Assembly (NCBI GenBank): GCA_037389465.1
Contig: JAZARR010000179.1
Span: forward strand, 4,560,501-4,624,500
DNA: 64,000 bases
Source: Baylisascaris procyonis
Taxonomy: Eukaryota; Nematoda; Chromadorea; Rhabditida; Ascarididae
Reading direction: 5' to 3'
In this document: positions 27,101-40,519 of the stretch, one piece after another
Numbering within the stretch: position 1 is the first letter of the stretch
Layout of the letters: each line of letters begins with the position of its first letter
The notes under the pieces: generated by a model
Told to the model about the DNA's origin: nothing
Seen by the model: only the letters and a program-made list of their open reading frames with translations
The model's database searches: none
Made by a program: the position numbers and the translations under genes

Positions 27101-29758
27101 AAGGGGAAAATGTATAGTCTAGATATATTCCGCCATTCCGCCTAGTGAACCTGATAAAATAATTTTATATTTATTTGAAATACATTTCGGTGTCATATTC
27201 GTCCATTTAGATTACAACAATTTTTCGTGCGGATCATGTTCTGTTGACTGAGGTTTTCAGAAATCTCTGAAAGAGAATATTTGTATTTTTAGATAAGGCT
27301 CTAAAAGCGTTTTGAGATGAAATTTTCTTTTTCTAATTTCGGTGTATTTTTCCTCATAAAGTGATAGTTGCAGCACCATCTTAACTCTCAGATCTGATTG
27401 ATTGACTTTTGGCATCGCTGCACCAAAGTTGGACTTAATATTTCATCTCTTCTATATTTGCGCTTATACGAATTTTCAATTAGAGTTTGCAGATTGATCA
27501 CTCAATTAGTTACTAATATTCAGTCAAATTTGCATATTTGCCATAATTCTCGTAGTATCATTATTTGCTTCCCTTTATAAATTAAAGAATTTTAAAGAGG
27601 TCTCATCGATTATGAATATAATACGACTATATTGTTGAAGGATCTCATTTCCATCGTATCATACCTCAATTCATGATACAAGGTGGTGATTTCACGAGAG
27701 GTGATGGAACGGGTGGTAAATCGATTTATGGCGCAAAGTTTCCCGACGAAAATTTCAAGGTATGTTTTTAATAATTCCGTTTTTATCTCAGAAAGCAATT
27801 TCTTTGATCAGTCGTATAACATTTGAAGATGTAATATGACTTCAGATGGTCATTCTTGAGCTTTAAAACTATGAAACAATTGCCAATCTGGACGAAAAGG
27901 ATTTACTGAAAGAAGGAAGTTGAAATGGATTTTCAAGAGGGAGGTCTGCTTGTTGTTGTGGGTAGAGGTGCTTGTGCCAAAGAGTTAAAATAGCTGTTAG
28001 CTCCAACTTGGTGCTTAATATGACCGTTTTGCTTGTGTTGTATGCAAATTCATTTTTTATTATTATTATTTTCTACCACATAGGTGAAGGAAATTTCTTG
28101 GCTGGTTTTCTGCAGATAATGTTTAGTGGGATTGTATTTGCGCGCAGAATTTTTGCTGTGTTATCATTAGAATACTTATAAACGCCTGATGTGGCATTGA
28201 ATAACACAGCCCATGTTTTTTTTTAATAACGCAGCCCATGTTTTTTTTTTAATAACGCAGCCCATGTTTTTTTTTAATAACGCAGCCCATGTTTTTTTTT
28301 AATAACGCAGCCCATGTTTTTTTTAATAACGCAGCCCATGTTTTTTTTTTAATAACGCAGCCCATATTGAAAACAATAAAGTAAAAAAAAAATCGATTTT
28401 TTTCTTATTCAATTTCAGTGGAAGTGAGATTTTAATTAGTTGACGGGCCTGGCGGTGTATTCAACATGCTTAATTTTATGAAACTTTCCTTGTGGATATT
28501 TTTGCTTTGATGATTACTGTAGCAAAACATTGAACATTTTTAGCTGAAGCATACAATGCCGGGTACGGTATCGATGGCGAATTGTGGTCCCGACACGAAC
28601 GGATCGCAGTTTTTTATATGCACCGAAAAGACTGAATGGCTTGATGGTAAACACGTTGTATTTGGGCATGTAGTCGAGGGGATGAATGTGGTTCGACAGG
28701 TGGAACAACAGGGAAGCAAAAGTGGGAAACCGATGATGCAGGTAGTCTTCTGCTTCTATGCGCTTTTGCAAATTTGCTTGCACGAACATAGTAGGGTGAC
28801 TCTGTATCTGCGCATACCCGTTGGTCCGGAAATTACGAAGCCTGGTGGGCATGATGTACACCTTAGCGGGTACTCCTATACCTTAATTAATGTTGGCCCA
28901 CCGATTCTGAAATAAGTTATAGATCTTTTGTAAGGAAATTTGCATGCATTGCACACTGGTTGGGAAACAATAAAACACAACGCTTTGTTAAGAAAGTTTG
29001 TCCGAGAAGGCATTATTATGCACATAAATATTTGTTGATACACATTTTGTTTATTTATCTTTATGGAATTTGGAGGAGAGGCGGAATTGGAATATTACAG
29101 GTGGAAAAATTAGTGAGGATTGAACAAAAACTAGATGATTAACCTTTTATTTATTTTTTGAGTAAAAATGCTAGCTGTCGTAAATAAGGGTGCTTACTTG
29201 GGAACAGACGTTACTTATAGCTTGTGCTAATTTTGCCGGATGTTTGAGGCTTAATTTAAGACTTGAAAAATGAGTTGTTAGCGATAGTTATCTGTAAAAA
29301 ATGGGAATATTGGGAGTTCTTTTTAAATTTTTTTGTTATCCTATTAGTTATCAACAGTTATTTTTCCCTGAAAGGATCATATTCATCTTCTGCTTCCTGG
29401 AATGTTGAAGTTAGAAAGTCGAAAATTTTGATCAAAAAATACTAAACAGGATGAGTTACTCCGATTAAAGTATTCAAGACCTCTCTCTTTGCACGTTTTT
29501 CATTGTCATTTCGAGTATGAGCGGAAGGGAGAGGGGAAAGAAGGAATGGAAGCGGATTCTATTTTTTCCACTATCTGTCATCCTGGCCGTGGGTCCAGTT
29601 TCCACTCGGACTTCTTAGGCATGTATTTTGGAAGTGTTACTTTTTTTGGAAGCGGCTATTTATTAATGATTCTTAAGTGACAATTTTAGGTGACGATCGT
29701 TGAATGTGGCGAAATAAAGCAAGAGAAGGCCGTCATCGAATCAGAAGCTGATACATAG
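24150..29758 (+). CDS. cyn-13: RRM-containing cyclophilin, PPIE/CYP33 type
   Basis: Peptidyl-prolyl cis-trans isomerase with an N-terminal RNA-recognition motif; the family works in the spliceosome and in chromatin regulation in the nucleus. Seven exons: 24150-24319, 25263-25425, 25844-25965, 26326-26429, 27641-27759, 28544-28741, 29690-29758, all GT-AG and all in phase, giving 314 aa (human PPIE is 301). RRM: RNP2 LYVGGF at 15-20 and RNP1 KHRGFGFVEF at 52-61. The linker keeps the PPIE-typical [10 protein letters not shown] block. Cyclophilin domain from about residue 140: [11 protein letters not shown] (R192, F197, Q200), NGSQFF (F250) and [11 protein letters not shown] (W258, H263) match the catalytic and cyclosporin-binding residues of cyclophilin A, so it should be active. 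Intron 4 ends in a weak TTGAAG. The ATG follows a trans-splice-like acceptor. The symbol is by homology to the C. elegans gene. Confidence 0.95.
28199..28366 (+). repeat. Tandem repeat in cyclophilin intron 5
   Basis: Seven copies of a 24-26 bp unit, AATAACGCAGCCCATG followed by 7 to 10 T. Copies are identical except for the length of the T run, one ACACAG variant in the first and a changed last copy. It lies in the intron before exon 6. Confidence 0.95.
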
Positions 29759-29866
29759 CTTTACCGTTAGCTTTTCGATGATATTATGATGCTACCTTGA
29801 ATGTCGAGTTTGCTATCACTTTTCAAATTTTATTGGCTAGTTCGATTTTGAAAATTTTTGTTTTAG

Positions 29867-29872
29867 AATAAA
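29867..29872 (+). terminator. Polyadenylation signal of the cyclophilin gene
   Basis: AATAAA 109 bases after the TAG stop at 29758; first such hexamer downstream. Confidence 0.5.
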
Positions 29873-30226
29873 AATCGAGAAAATTTTTATGGTGCTGTTT
29901 TGATAATTTAGAGCTTTCAATTCAATAGAGAGGAAATCGTGGGTGGCATATGTTTTTATTTTGGAAAATATTCAGTGAAGGAGTAAGTTCACTAATAATC
30001 TTTCGTTTTGTTTTTTAATGAGAGATGGGGGAGGGAAAAGAGGGAAGGGGGGGGAGGGGGAAGATAATAGCTAATGAAACGTTGAAAATTATCTTTTCTT
30101 TTGTTGATTATTGTTTTTAACAGATTCTTTCATTGTTCTACTATTGTTCGTGAAAATACTAAAATTTTTGAGCTGTTAATCAATATAACGCTTCAAAAAA
30201 TTAGTCAAATATTTTGTTTTGTGCAG

Positions 30227-30772
30227 TTGCATTCGATTAGTGGCCGATCAAATCGCATTCATAAGGCTTCCTTGAAGTATCGACCAAATGAGCGTGTTTT
30301 GCTTCGTTGACATAGGGAAGGAAAAATGGGTTTTATCGCTGAATTTGGGACAGCAAGGAACGATGGGAAAGGCTACGTTTTCCTGTACGCGATCCTACTG
30401 AATCCATGGTCAAAGCTTAGGCATAGGCCAAGTTACCGTTCGCCATGTCGCAGTTTAATGGACGTTGAATGAATGAACCAAAAGCAAAGCGCATTATGCA
30501 ATCGTCGAACAGTTTGAGAGAGAATACCAAGAACGATGTGTTAATAAATTGGAGAATACCTTCGATGAAAATGGCTGCATACGCTTCCATATGACGAATA
30601 TTTTTAGTTTTAAAGAATGGTAGATATCAACCTACAAGATCGATGAACAGGGATTTCATCGCCACTATTTAGATTCCGAGATGATTTCTAATACAGAAAT
30701 CCAGATTTTTCTGGATTTGGAGTTTTGCCAATTTCTGGAAGAAACGTCTTCTAATTTTTTCTTTTGAGACGA
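30227..30772 (+). pseudogene. Possible decayed coding sequence
   Basis: After a TTTTGTGCAG acceptor-like site, a frame reads SGRSNRIHKASLKYRPNERV and stops at 30310. One frame over, sense-like sequence continues for about 150 codons (VDIGKEKWVLSLN, then AHYAIVEQFEREYQERC, then ISTYKIDEQGFHRHYLDS), broken by about five stops, including TAG between the last two segments. RVLLRFVD-type text followed by GKEKWV loosely resembles a Tudor-domain strand pair, but this is too weak to name. The spacing of stops is only about half that expected by chance, so it is a suggestion, not proof. Confidence 0.25.
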
Positions 30773-31957
30773 AGAGATATGGGATGCTGTTCAATAAATT
30801 ATTAACTTTGAAAAAACAAACAACATTTCCATTGTCTTATTCAAAGAAAAAACCGGAAACGATTTATTTTTATCGAAGGAAACTCTACCCACCCAAATTG
30901 GATATTTCGCATTGTGTCATGCAAATGTAGATATATGGATGGCATACACTTATTCAGCAATGGCAAACGGCTGTAAAGGTGAGCCAGTCGGCTGTCAACA
31001 AGAAACGGCCTGACACATACATAATGTGAGGTGAATCAATATTGCGGTCTTGGAATGCAAAAAATTATCACGCTGCCATTTATGTTTTCTTATTAAATGA
31101 AGAAAAATGAGATAGCTGAAAACCGGAAATGCATAGCAGATTTATCCAATTCCGATATTCTCACTCAAAAATTAGCCCACTATCGTATTCATCTCACTTT
31201 TTTTTTTTTTTTTTTAAATCTATTACGTCATTGAGTTGTTTCTTCATGTAAATTTTTGGCAATTTGTTTGCGTTTTTTTTTTTTTTTTTTTTTAAAGATG
31301 GTTCCGTTGCAATATTCCAAATTTTTTGTTTGAAGATTTGTTGGAAAGCTTGTATGAAGTAAGTATTTGGCGATTATTGATGTTTCGATACATGAGCGAT
31401 GGTTAGCTTGTGTTTAGTGGAATTCAGTGCTCGGTCAAAAAAAAAAAAAAAAAAAACCGGCGAACATTATTTTTATTTTACAAAAAAAAAATAGCGAACA
31501 CTATTTTTATTTTACAAAAAAATAGCGAATACTATTTTTATTTTATCAAGATAAAAGTGACGTGTTTTCACTAGCTGAAGTGGGACAGGTGCACACACCT
31601 TCGCGGAAAGTGGTGAGCGAGTTGGTTGAAAATAATTCTTTCCATAAAATTTTATCAACAACTACCACCATAGAATTAGAATCAAATTTGAAAAAAGAAA
31701 AAAATAATAATAATTTTTAAACCTATCGTTGACTAAATGCAAATGTTTCGCAGAAATGCGGTTACCGTATTTTGTTGTTTATAAACCCTCCCTAGTCATA
31801 ATACTGACACATACTGTATTGTGAATGATAAATAATACTGACTACTCTAAAGATTACTTCTAAAATTATAAGTATTTAGTAGATATTGATGGGGTTTTCT
31901 TGTAACACCGTTGTAAAGTGCAATATTCTCTTCGATTGATTTCCGTTCTCATGCGTA

Positions 31958-32152
31958 ATGCTTTTCAGCTTGTCGTTCGAGTATTCGTCACGAAGTCTTC
32001 GTCAACACGCTCCGCCTTCATGCAATATCGACGTCGATATGCCTCGCTGCTTCAGCAGTTGCCAGCCGGCTTCACGGCTGTCACCGCTTAGAGCAAACCA
32101 TCGTCCTTCATCCATCAATTTCCCAATCGTCTTAACTATACCGCTATATTAG
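31958..32152 (+). other. G+C-richer open patch
   Basis: A 64-codon frame from ATG at 31958 to TAG, with a TTTTCAG acceptor-like site just inside it. A second frame after that acceptor also stays open for about 40 codons (KSSSTRSAFMQYRRRYASLL). Because two frames are open, composition alone may explain it. No family recognised. Confidence 0.2.
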
Positions 32153-33033
32153 GTATATTGGTTCGTCACTCAGATATTTTCATGAGTACTGCTCAATAGT
32201 TTGCTGTAGTATTACCTTGGCGGAAAAAAGAGGGACAGCAAGATTCAAGTTTGAAGCTCCTTGACCGGAAATATGTTGGGATTGATTACCTCATGCCATA
32301 GGGTCAGGATCTTTTAAATAAATTAAAATGGAGATCCATCCTTTGACAATTATAAATGCCTTTGATGTGTATACGTTTGGCTATGAATTAAAACACTATT
32401 CATAGACGATTCGAATCTCTTTCGCATACAAATGCATTGCCGATTAAGTTGATATCGATATCTTCATCCATCGTTTTTCGAATGTTACATGTGCATTCTG
32501 TGAGTTATTCAACAAATAAGTTTTATTTATTTAAGTTTTAAGTTTTGTTTATTTAAGTTTTAACTTTTAATAGCTGTTATCATTAAGAAAACATTTAAAA
32601 TATCAGAATTCCTTATCGTAAAAAGTATGGTGATCCATAATTTACACTCTTTATTGAAAAATAGGGGGAGAAGGGGAGGGAAGGGAACGAAATCCATAAT
32701 CTGCAAACTCTGCAAACCAGCATTCTACGATCACATCTAACGAGTTGAGAGTCGGCGATTTTAATAGCATTTCGGATGCTTCCTTAATGAACGAATGATT
32801 TTTGACAGTATTTGAAGGTTGATAAAATAAGATTTAAAAATTCCAGTCGTTGTTATCCACTATTAATTCCTTTAGCTCTAATTTACATTCGACGATCGTC
32901 TCTTCAATTTTTTTTTTCTGATTCAATTTATCCAATTTGAAAAATTTACACAAATTTTATGTTAATTTTTATACGTTTCTGTAAATTTCATTTGCATATG
33001 ATGCACTCTGTGAATGACATATCTCAGCATATC

Positions 33034-33200
33034 TGTGTTGATATGTCTATTCGTCTGTTAGTTAGTCAGTCTATTTTTCTCTCTCTCTCTCTCCCTCCCT
33101 CTCTCTCTCCCTCTCTTTTATTGATTCCAACTTGGAAATCACCGCAGCTAAGCTCACAAGGTTGGTAGTTGTAAGATACACCATACGATAGTCTGCTGTA
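33034..33200 (+). repeat. Dispersed repeat, CTGTCTGT family, diverged copy
   Basis: Runs TCTATTCGTCTGTTAGTTAG, a long CT-rich stretch, then TTCCAACTTGGAAATCACCG and CAGCTAAGCTCACAAGGTTG, the same order of blocks as at 21296 and 35147 but with CT expansion. Confidence 0.5.
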
Positions 33201-35146
33201 CTCATAACTCGAGTTGATTCATCAACGTTGAAAAAAGTTTAGACATTAAAAAGTGTTATATTTGATATCGATTGGGTTTTCATCTTATACCGTTCAGCTT
33301 TCAGAAACAACGACCTTTCATAGGAAATTATACGAATAGTCCACTCATCTAAAGCTTTGAGATATTTTAATTTATATTTTGCATCTTATTGATATAGGCC
33401 ATGAAACTATTCGGTGAAGTGGTGGAAGTCTGTAAGCATATATCGTGCTAATATTTCCGATATTCTCACCACTTATTTCCTTTTGAAATAATTAAGATTT
33501 TCCAACTGCATCACTAAGTTTTCATTTAAAAAAAGCAACATTTCGCTCGATGTGTTTTTTTTTTTTTTTTTTTTTTTTTTTTGAGTATTGGTGCAAACGG
33601 CTGGTTCTAACGGAAGGGAATGGGTGTTGAAGCGTCTTTTGTCAATCACTTTATTTGCACATTCGTTCAAATATTGCGTCAACATTCACGTGAATCTTCT
33701 CATATTTCATTGTCATTATTACTTAAAGTGCAATATCACCTGTTGCACTTTAAGAGAAAAAAAAATACGAAGAATATGATTTAAATTCCGATAAAATTGA
33801 ATTAACTATAAATATAAAGATAATAATCTTCTTTTTTTTTTAAATTTTATCGTAATATTTCATTTGAATATTTTTTATAATTTTCCCAAAATACGATCCA
33901 ATTTTCTTATTAATTTTTTATTTTCTCTAACAATCTAATGTAAATATTTTGAAAAATTCAATAAAAATATGAGTTTTTTCTTTCTTTTTGTTCATATAGT
34001 TACATATTGACATAATTGCTTTAGTTAAGATCTGTTTGCTTGCTTTCAACAATGAAGTTGCTGGAAATGTTGGGATTAAAGGAAAATATTTGCCGATGAA
34101 TGTTTTCAATGCTACAATTCCGTCTATGTTTACTGATAGGCTGAAAAAGTTGAACTTTTTTTATACTGTTACCACATTTTGGTGATGGTTGATCGATCCG
34201 GATCGATATTCACCTATTCCACCTATTTCTTTTTTTTTTTTATTATCACTAAGTATTTTTATTCTTTTATGAATAAACTATTTGATTAATAAATATAATG
34301 ATTAAATTATTGATTGATTAAGTGATAATGAATATTAAAAAAAATTTTTTTTCGCATTTCTTTGTTGAAAAAAAAAAGCTAAAAAAAACAAACAAATCCC
34401 TCATCGGAAACATTGAAAATTCCTTTTTAGGCAGATATCTGATAGCTGATGTTCTAATCGCAGATGCGATCCTCTCCACTTTTTGATATACCGGGTGTTA
34501 TATTAAATAAATTACTGCACTGTTATTTTTTATATTATATTTTAGCCGTTTTATTTTAGTTTATGCAAATGTACACAATGCAATTCTTATTGAAATTCTG
34601 CGCTCTGTAATTGTTGAGATGAAGAGTTGAACTACAAAAAATAGAAATGAATAGAGGGATATTTTATATTTCCATTAATTTATTTTTTATTATTTTGAAA
34701 TATTTTTATTTGTTTTTTTTTTTCTCAATGTTTGCATTATGTGTATATTTTGTTTTGTTTTGTTTTGTTTGTTTGTTTTTTTTTTTCAATGAATAAATGA
34801 AATCGTTTTTATTTTCGCATATTAAATAAAATGAAATACGCATTAATTCTAAAATAGAATGACAATTATATCATTAAAGGTTGTCAGTGATATTGTTTGT
34901 ACACATTCCTCATTTGAATATTCTTCGTCGGTGAGCACGGTACGTGATCTTCACATAAGCCCCCCCCCCCTCTCCCCCCCACTCCTTCCTTGCTTCCCCT
35001 GCTTGTCTTCTCATGTAAACCACTTTCTGGAAAACATCGCTTGTCATCACTTACAGCTATTTTGTATTGAATAACTGAGTCCCTAAATATTTAAGTATGA
35101 CTTTTTATGGGTTTTTTACAAACTCATTCTAGCATTATCGTTCTTG

Positions 35147-35275
35147 TTTGTCTGCATAAGTCTGTGTCTGTCTGTCGGTTGATTTCAACTCGAAAACTGC
35201 TACAGCTAAAGTTACAACATTAGTGTATATAAATAAACGCCACCGATGATCTACTATGTCGTATCAAATGTTGGC
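35147..35275 (+). repeat. Dispersed repeat, CTGTCTGT family
   Basis: GTCTGTGTCTGTCTGTCGGT, then TTTCAACTCGAAAACTGCTA and GCTAAAGTTACAACATTAG, then ACCGATGATCTACTATGTCG. Best-preserved copy together with 21296. Confidence 0.6.
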
Positions 35276-35469
35276 TTATCAATTTCAAAAAAAATATAAG
35301 CATTTACAGGTGCTAAAAAAATTTTTTAATTACTTTATAGTGGCTAGGTTCTTGCGATATGCATCCTTTTAAGTTGCGAGGCAGCAATCCTTTTCCTAAA
35401 AGATTTGTGCAGACGGCTGGATCGGTTGAAATATGAAGGCATTATTCTGTAGGTTTCATTCGATGTTGT

Positions 35470-35555
35470 TGACAGCTTGTGGAACCGGTTGGCCAGGTGT
35501 GTGGAATGTAAAAGTGCATTTTGTGCCATTCTCTTGGTTCGATCCATTCTCCGCG
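35470..35555 (+). repeat. Dispersed repeat family 2, copy b
   Basis: Block order: GACAGCTTGTGGAACCGGTT, AAAAGTGCATTTTGTGCCAT, then TTGGTTCGATCC. The AAAAGTGCAT-TTGTGCCA core is shared with copies near 21600, 41850 and 48230. Confidence 0.45.
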
Positions 35556-35699
35556 TCCCTCGAATCTCGGATAGTTCATGTTGCTTGTTCGTGAGGATAA
35601 CTGTAGGTGTTTAGAAGGATTTTACAATCAATTCGGAGATGTAGTTTCGATAGGTCTTTACTTAGAATTGAGGAAAAACTAAAAAGGAAGAAAGGATCC

Positions 35700-36430
35700 T
35701 TTTTCCAGAAAGTTATTTCGAATTACTGGACAAGTATGCCGAGTGTGGACAGCGTCCATTCAATGACCGGTGTAGATGTAAGGGGGAAGGGGTGGAGGGT
35801 ACTCTAAGTGGTCCATTAAGTTCAACTCGGTCCAGCTCATGATGAGGGTTGAACGTCTTGGTACATCCTTCGGTATTTGGGGGGAGGGGGAGGGAAGCTG
35901 AAAAATCGGTACCCATCTATGCTAAATTACAAGTTGAATTCTCAGGTGATTATTCGCATTAGGCAACACTCATGGCGCTTTGTTAGGGACACGTGCAGCA
36001 GACCACATCTGCACCCCTTCATGGTCTCGCATCTGCACGACGTTGCCACCCCTTCCCTTTTTATCAATGGAAGTGCTCGTATCTTTATTAAGGTTGGGCC
36101 CATTGCCTGTTAACGTGCGCAATGGAAAAATCTAGTCCTGTACAGGTTGTGAAGACCACCATGCGCCTTAGCCGATCAGAAAATGGATGTCCCACAAGGT
36201 GATCGTACATCGGCAATGGGCTATTTCCGCCACGCCATACCTAGTGCCGTGCGGAAGTGGTTTTATTTTACGGAGGGGATGTTGGTCTGCATTCGTTGGA
36301 ATGCAAAACATGTGGTCCAAATGGCGCAATATTAGTACCAAGTCAGGGGGATGGTTTCGGCAGGCGGCTGCACCCTGTGAGTTGTCGTTTATTTTCGATA
36401 CTGGCCGTTATTATCAAATAACATAGATTG
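35700..36430 (+). other. G+C-rich patch just upstream of the thioesterase gene, decayed coding-like
   Basis: Close to half G+C, unlike the flanks. An ATG frame 36187-36426 (79 codons) is open, but a second plus frame is more protein-like (AEVVLFYGGDVGLHSLECK, then TCGPNGAILVPSQGDGF) and is interrupted upstream by TAG and TGA. It may be a decayed secreted-protein or mobile-element gene. Its position only 300 bases before the next start codon also allows a promoter role. Confidence 0.25.
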
Positions 36431-36734
36431 TTTATTTTATAAAATATATGACGCAAGATTTGTAATCATTTGTAATATTAGTTTTACCCACCACCACACA
36501 ATCCCTCATCTGCCACCCCTTTGCCTCTTACCCCTTGTCACCGCTGTCTTCTTCCATCGTCTCCCACCTCCTCCACAAGTTCTTCCTTTTAATTAACTTT
36601 TGCTTTTTTATTAATCCACATGGCGATTTATTTATTCACGAAATGAGGATTTATATATTTTTTTGTATAACAAATGCAATCATTTTATAGAGTATCAAAT
36701 TTGTGGAAATTTGATCTACTTCCGATCTTCCGTA

Positions 36735-39700
36735 ATGAGTGTATTGGCTCTGGATGATGTCTCAGTTAAAGTTACGAATGGTTATGTTCAAAAAGATAAA
36801 GGGGTTAGTTGTTTCAAAAATTTTTTTTCTTATATTTTACAATAATATGACAGAAATAATTAATTATTTTTTTATAACCTGGAATTAATGAAATTAAAAT
36901 TTTCACTTATTTATATTTCTTATTTAATTAATCACTTTTATTTATTTATTTTTACTTGTTTTTCTATTTATTTATTTGATTATTTACTTATTTCAAGTAA
37001 TCGGTTCTACATTATGCGATAGACTTGAGAAAGGTTGTCGAGGGTATCTATGGTTATCGAGGGTAACTACGTAACAATACTAAATAAAGAAAAAACAACG
37101 AACTATATAGAATGAACTCAACATCTTTTAACTATAGAAACGTTTATCTAAAAGTACATTCTAGAATTCGATGAATAAACAAAAAGTCGTGAAATTTTAT
37201 CGATTAGAGGTAGGTGAAACTTCCGGTGATCATTTGCTGATGGACTATTTCCCATTGGAAGGGGAATAACACCATATATTCCCATAGTTGAATGTAAAAT
37301 TAGAAATATTCCTAATAATTCCTTTTTTAGAGTTTTTCATTCATTATAGTTTATTTTTATTTTATGACCCTATGCAGAGCAGGTTCAATTTAAAGTCTGA
37401 GCCAAATGTACGTATATTTTAAGTTCATTTCCTGAGGGGGAGGGGGTGCACTAGTTGAAGAGGAGGGGGGGGGGGGTTTACTGATTGAGAGGGAGGTATT
37501 AGTATTGGTGGGCGAATTTTTAATAAAGAATAGAAGAAAGGCTTACAAAGATTTTTATTGAAAATCAAAAAGGAATATGGTATAACACAGCACTAAACAT
37601 TATTATCGTTCAGGCTTCTCAAGAAGAACAAAGCGAGCAACCCAATCGACAAGGGCAATTAACGAATGTCACCTTTGTTGAGTTATCATCTCGTGCTGAT
37701 GATATCAAAGCTGGTCTCATCGATACTTTCTTAAATTTGGAACTTATCGATAGCAATCTCTATTTGTTCGTTTCTTACTATTAACTTACAGCTTATTTTT
37801 TATTGAAATACTGCGATTTATTTAACTTTATATTTATCAATGAGGACTATTAGCTTATTGTCGAAAGGCAGTTCATGCTTTTCCAAGTTCCGAAGAAAAC
37901 CTAGTTGTACGGAAAAGTGGGGTGGGGGGGGGGGAATGGAGCTTCTGCTGAGTTGGGGGGAGAGGTTATACTAACAGGAATACTGTAGTGACTAGTTAAC
38001 TTGTTAGACACATTTAGAGCACTCATGATATTTGTGTTGGATGCAGTGTTAATATTTTACTTGCGTTACCTTGAAAGGTTACTTTACTATATTGTTTATT
38101 TTAAATATCATCGTCTATTGATATAGGGCACGGCATTTATTGAAAGGTCGTCAATCGTTACCGGCTGTCTATGGTGGTCAAGTGATTGGTCAAGCACTCG
38201 CTGCAGCATCGGCCACCGTTGATGACACCTATAAACCACATTCGTTGCATTCGTATTTCATCCAGACAGGTTTCTATTTAGTGGTTTTAATTAGATACCT
38301 TTTATGTTCGATTAAATAAATAAAGTATTTTAAAAAATGGTGAAAAAAACTATGAAAGTAGGATACGTTAAATATTTTATTTCTATGTGACATTAAAGAA
38401 AGCTTTAAATTGGTTTTGCGTTTCGACACCAATATGAGCATCTAAACAAATATTTAACTCTTACAGTTAAGACATACAAGGTACTTGATCCTGACAAAGC
38501 ATGCAACAGCCGATTAAATTAGGCAGATTTTATCTTTTCGAACAACTCATTTTCAAATCTAATAGCGTAATGGAAAATGATGCCTACAAAATGCGTAGAA
38601 TGAAGTGACAAATATTGCGCTCTTCAAAAGTTAGGCCAATTGTCTTCCACTAGTACTTCAGCTAGAGCTACTCAAACTTTTGAACGTTAGCCTGACCTCA
38701 GCTTAATGTAGCACTTTGGCCTCTTATATGAGGTGTACTAGCATGCGTTTCGGGCAAAACATCCTACCTTTGTGGCTATTATTGCCGGGAAGATGGTTGT
38801 GGTGTGTGGCATGGTCATTACTCCTCGAGAAGGGTTTAGGTCGGTTGTGAGTGTTTCGCATTCACTAATGCGATAGGAAGATTAGTGAAGGTATTCTCTG
38901 ATGTGTAGTATTTATGAATGGTCGAATTTTTAAAGGTTCTGTGCATAAGCCAATCCTTTATATGATCGATCGTGTTAGTGATCGACGAAGCTTTTGCACA
39001 CGAGTTGTGAAGGCGATTCAAGAAGGACAAGCAATATTTACATGTCAAGTCTCTTTCCATAAGGTTATCATTTTTGCATTGAGTTTTGCGCTGTTGATTA
39101 TCCCTCGTTTATTCCTTTTTTTAAATTGATTCTTTTCAAAAAATAAAAATAAAAATAAATTTTTATTTTGGAAATGATACCTTTTTTATATAGTGATTTA
39201 TCGATATTTTATGTTTATATTATGAAAGTTTTTAGTGAATAACTATTAGAATAGTTCGATTTTAATGAACTATTCATTCTAATACATTTTAATATTTACA
39301 TAAAGGTGCGGAGTCTTTCAGCTATTTGAGAAAACTTCGAAGGGGATTAGGCAGGGATAAAGAGGGAGCTGATTTCCGTAGAAGTAGATCGTGTTAGTCG
39401 GGACGAAATGAATGTTGGCTTTCATATTATATCCCACGATGAAGGAGAAGCTATTGAAGATGATGGCTTTTATTGAACGGGGCTATATTCGTGATTTTAC
39501 GGTATTGAAATTCAATGTTCATTTACGATATATATGCCTCTCTATGATGAATTTTTAAATACATTTTCGCAAATCAGGAAATTGAAACTACATTTTCATC
39601 ACGTATGTTGGTATATATAAGGAGTCATGTTTCTGTGTGTATATATACTCTGTAGTTCCTTTGTTACGCTTTTCTGTTTGAATTTAGCAGGTATTCTTCT

Positions 39701-40443
39701 CTTTTATAGTTGGATTGCTGCGACTGTGGTAGAGAGAGGAGGTGGGATGGTGTCACTGTATGACTTTGATTATTGTTTAGACAGTAATTGGGCTAATTAG
39801 ACGTAGATAAAGGTATATAGAATAGTATCGGACTAATACATCTTGATTAAAGGATGAACCGGATGCGGTGACTCATCAGCACGAGATGCCTGAGGTGACA
39901 CCTCCAGAAGAACTTCGAGATTTTCGTGAGATTATCGAGGAATCATTACAAGATGAGACGGTGACAACTGCTATGAAAGCAATGCTCAAATATAAACTCA
40001 ACGAAGTGCCACCTGCATTCGCAAGAATCTTTGAGGTTCATTTCCGAATACAGTTGCTTGTAGGAGTTTTTTTTCGAATATAAATATTTTTGTATGTTTT
40101 TTTATTCATTATTCTATCTACATTCACGTAAAAAATACTAGAAAATATTTCAATTATGGTTTTTTCCTTTATATTTACCACTTCTACTACACTCATTTTC
40201 GATACTAATTATGTCGTTAATTATTGCCAAATGGAAATCTCTATGAAATTTGCTGTTCAAGTTTACAAATTTTATAATTTATTGGCATTGAAAGAAAGAG
40301 TTGTAGACTACCTGAAGAGAGGAGAGGAATGGAGTGGTGGGTGCTATAGGGGATTCGCTTTCTTCTGCCTCATTTTCAAAAAGTTTCATTGGGTAGGAGT
40401 TTGTTGGTCAGGTCATTGTTCATCCCATGAAACATAACACGAA

Positions 40444-40519
<76 letters not shown>

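Larger units (their letters stand above)
29873..36734. other. Long gene-poor interval between cyclophilin and thioesterase genes
   Basis: Mostly AT-rich with G-rich purine tracts, T runs and dispersed repeats listed separately. Three patches with higher G+C and coding-like words (30227-30772, 31958-32152, 35700-36430) could not be turned into intact genes. Confidence 0.4.

Noticed and set aside
28514..28861. 115-codon minus-strand frame
   Set aside because: It is the reverse shadow of cyclophilin exon 6, which has a clear protein match on the plus strand.
37766..38126. Apparent frameshift or non-GT-AG intron in the thioesterase gene
   Set aside because: Using GTTTCT as donor gives a phase conflict, but GTTCGT four bases earlier is in phase and aligns with ACOT8 without gaps, so no anomaly remains.
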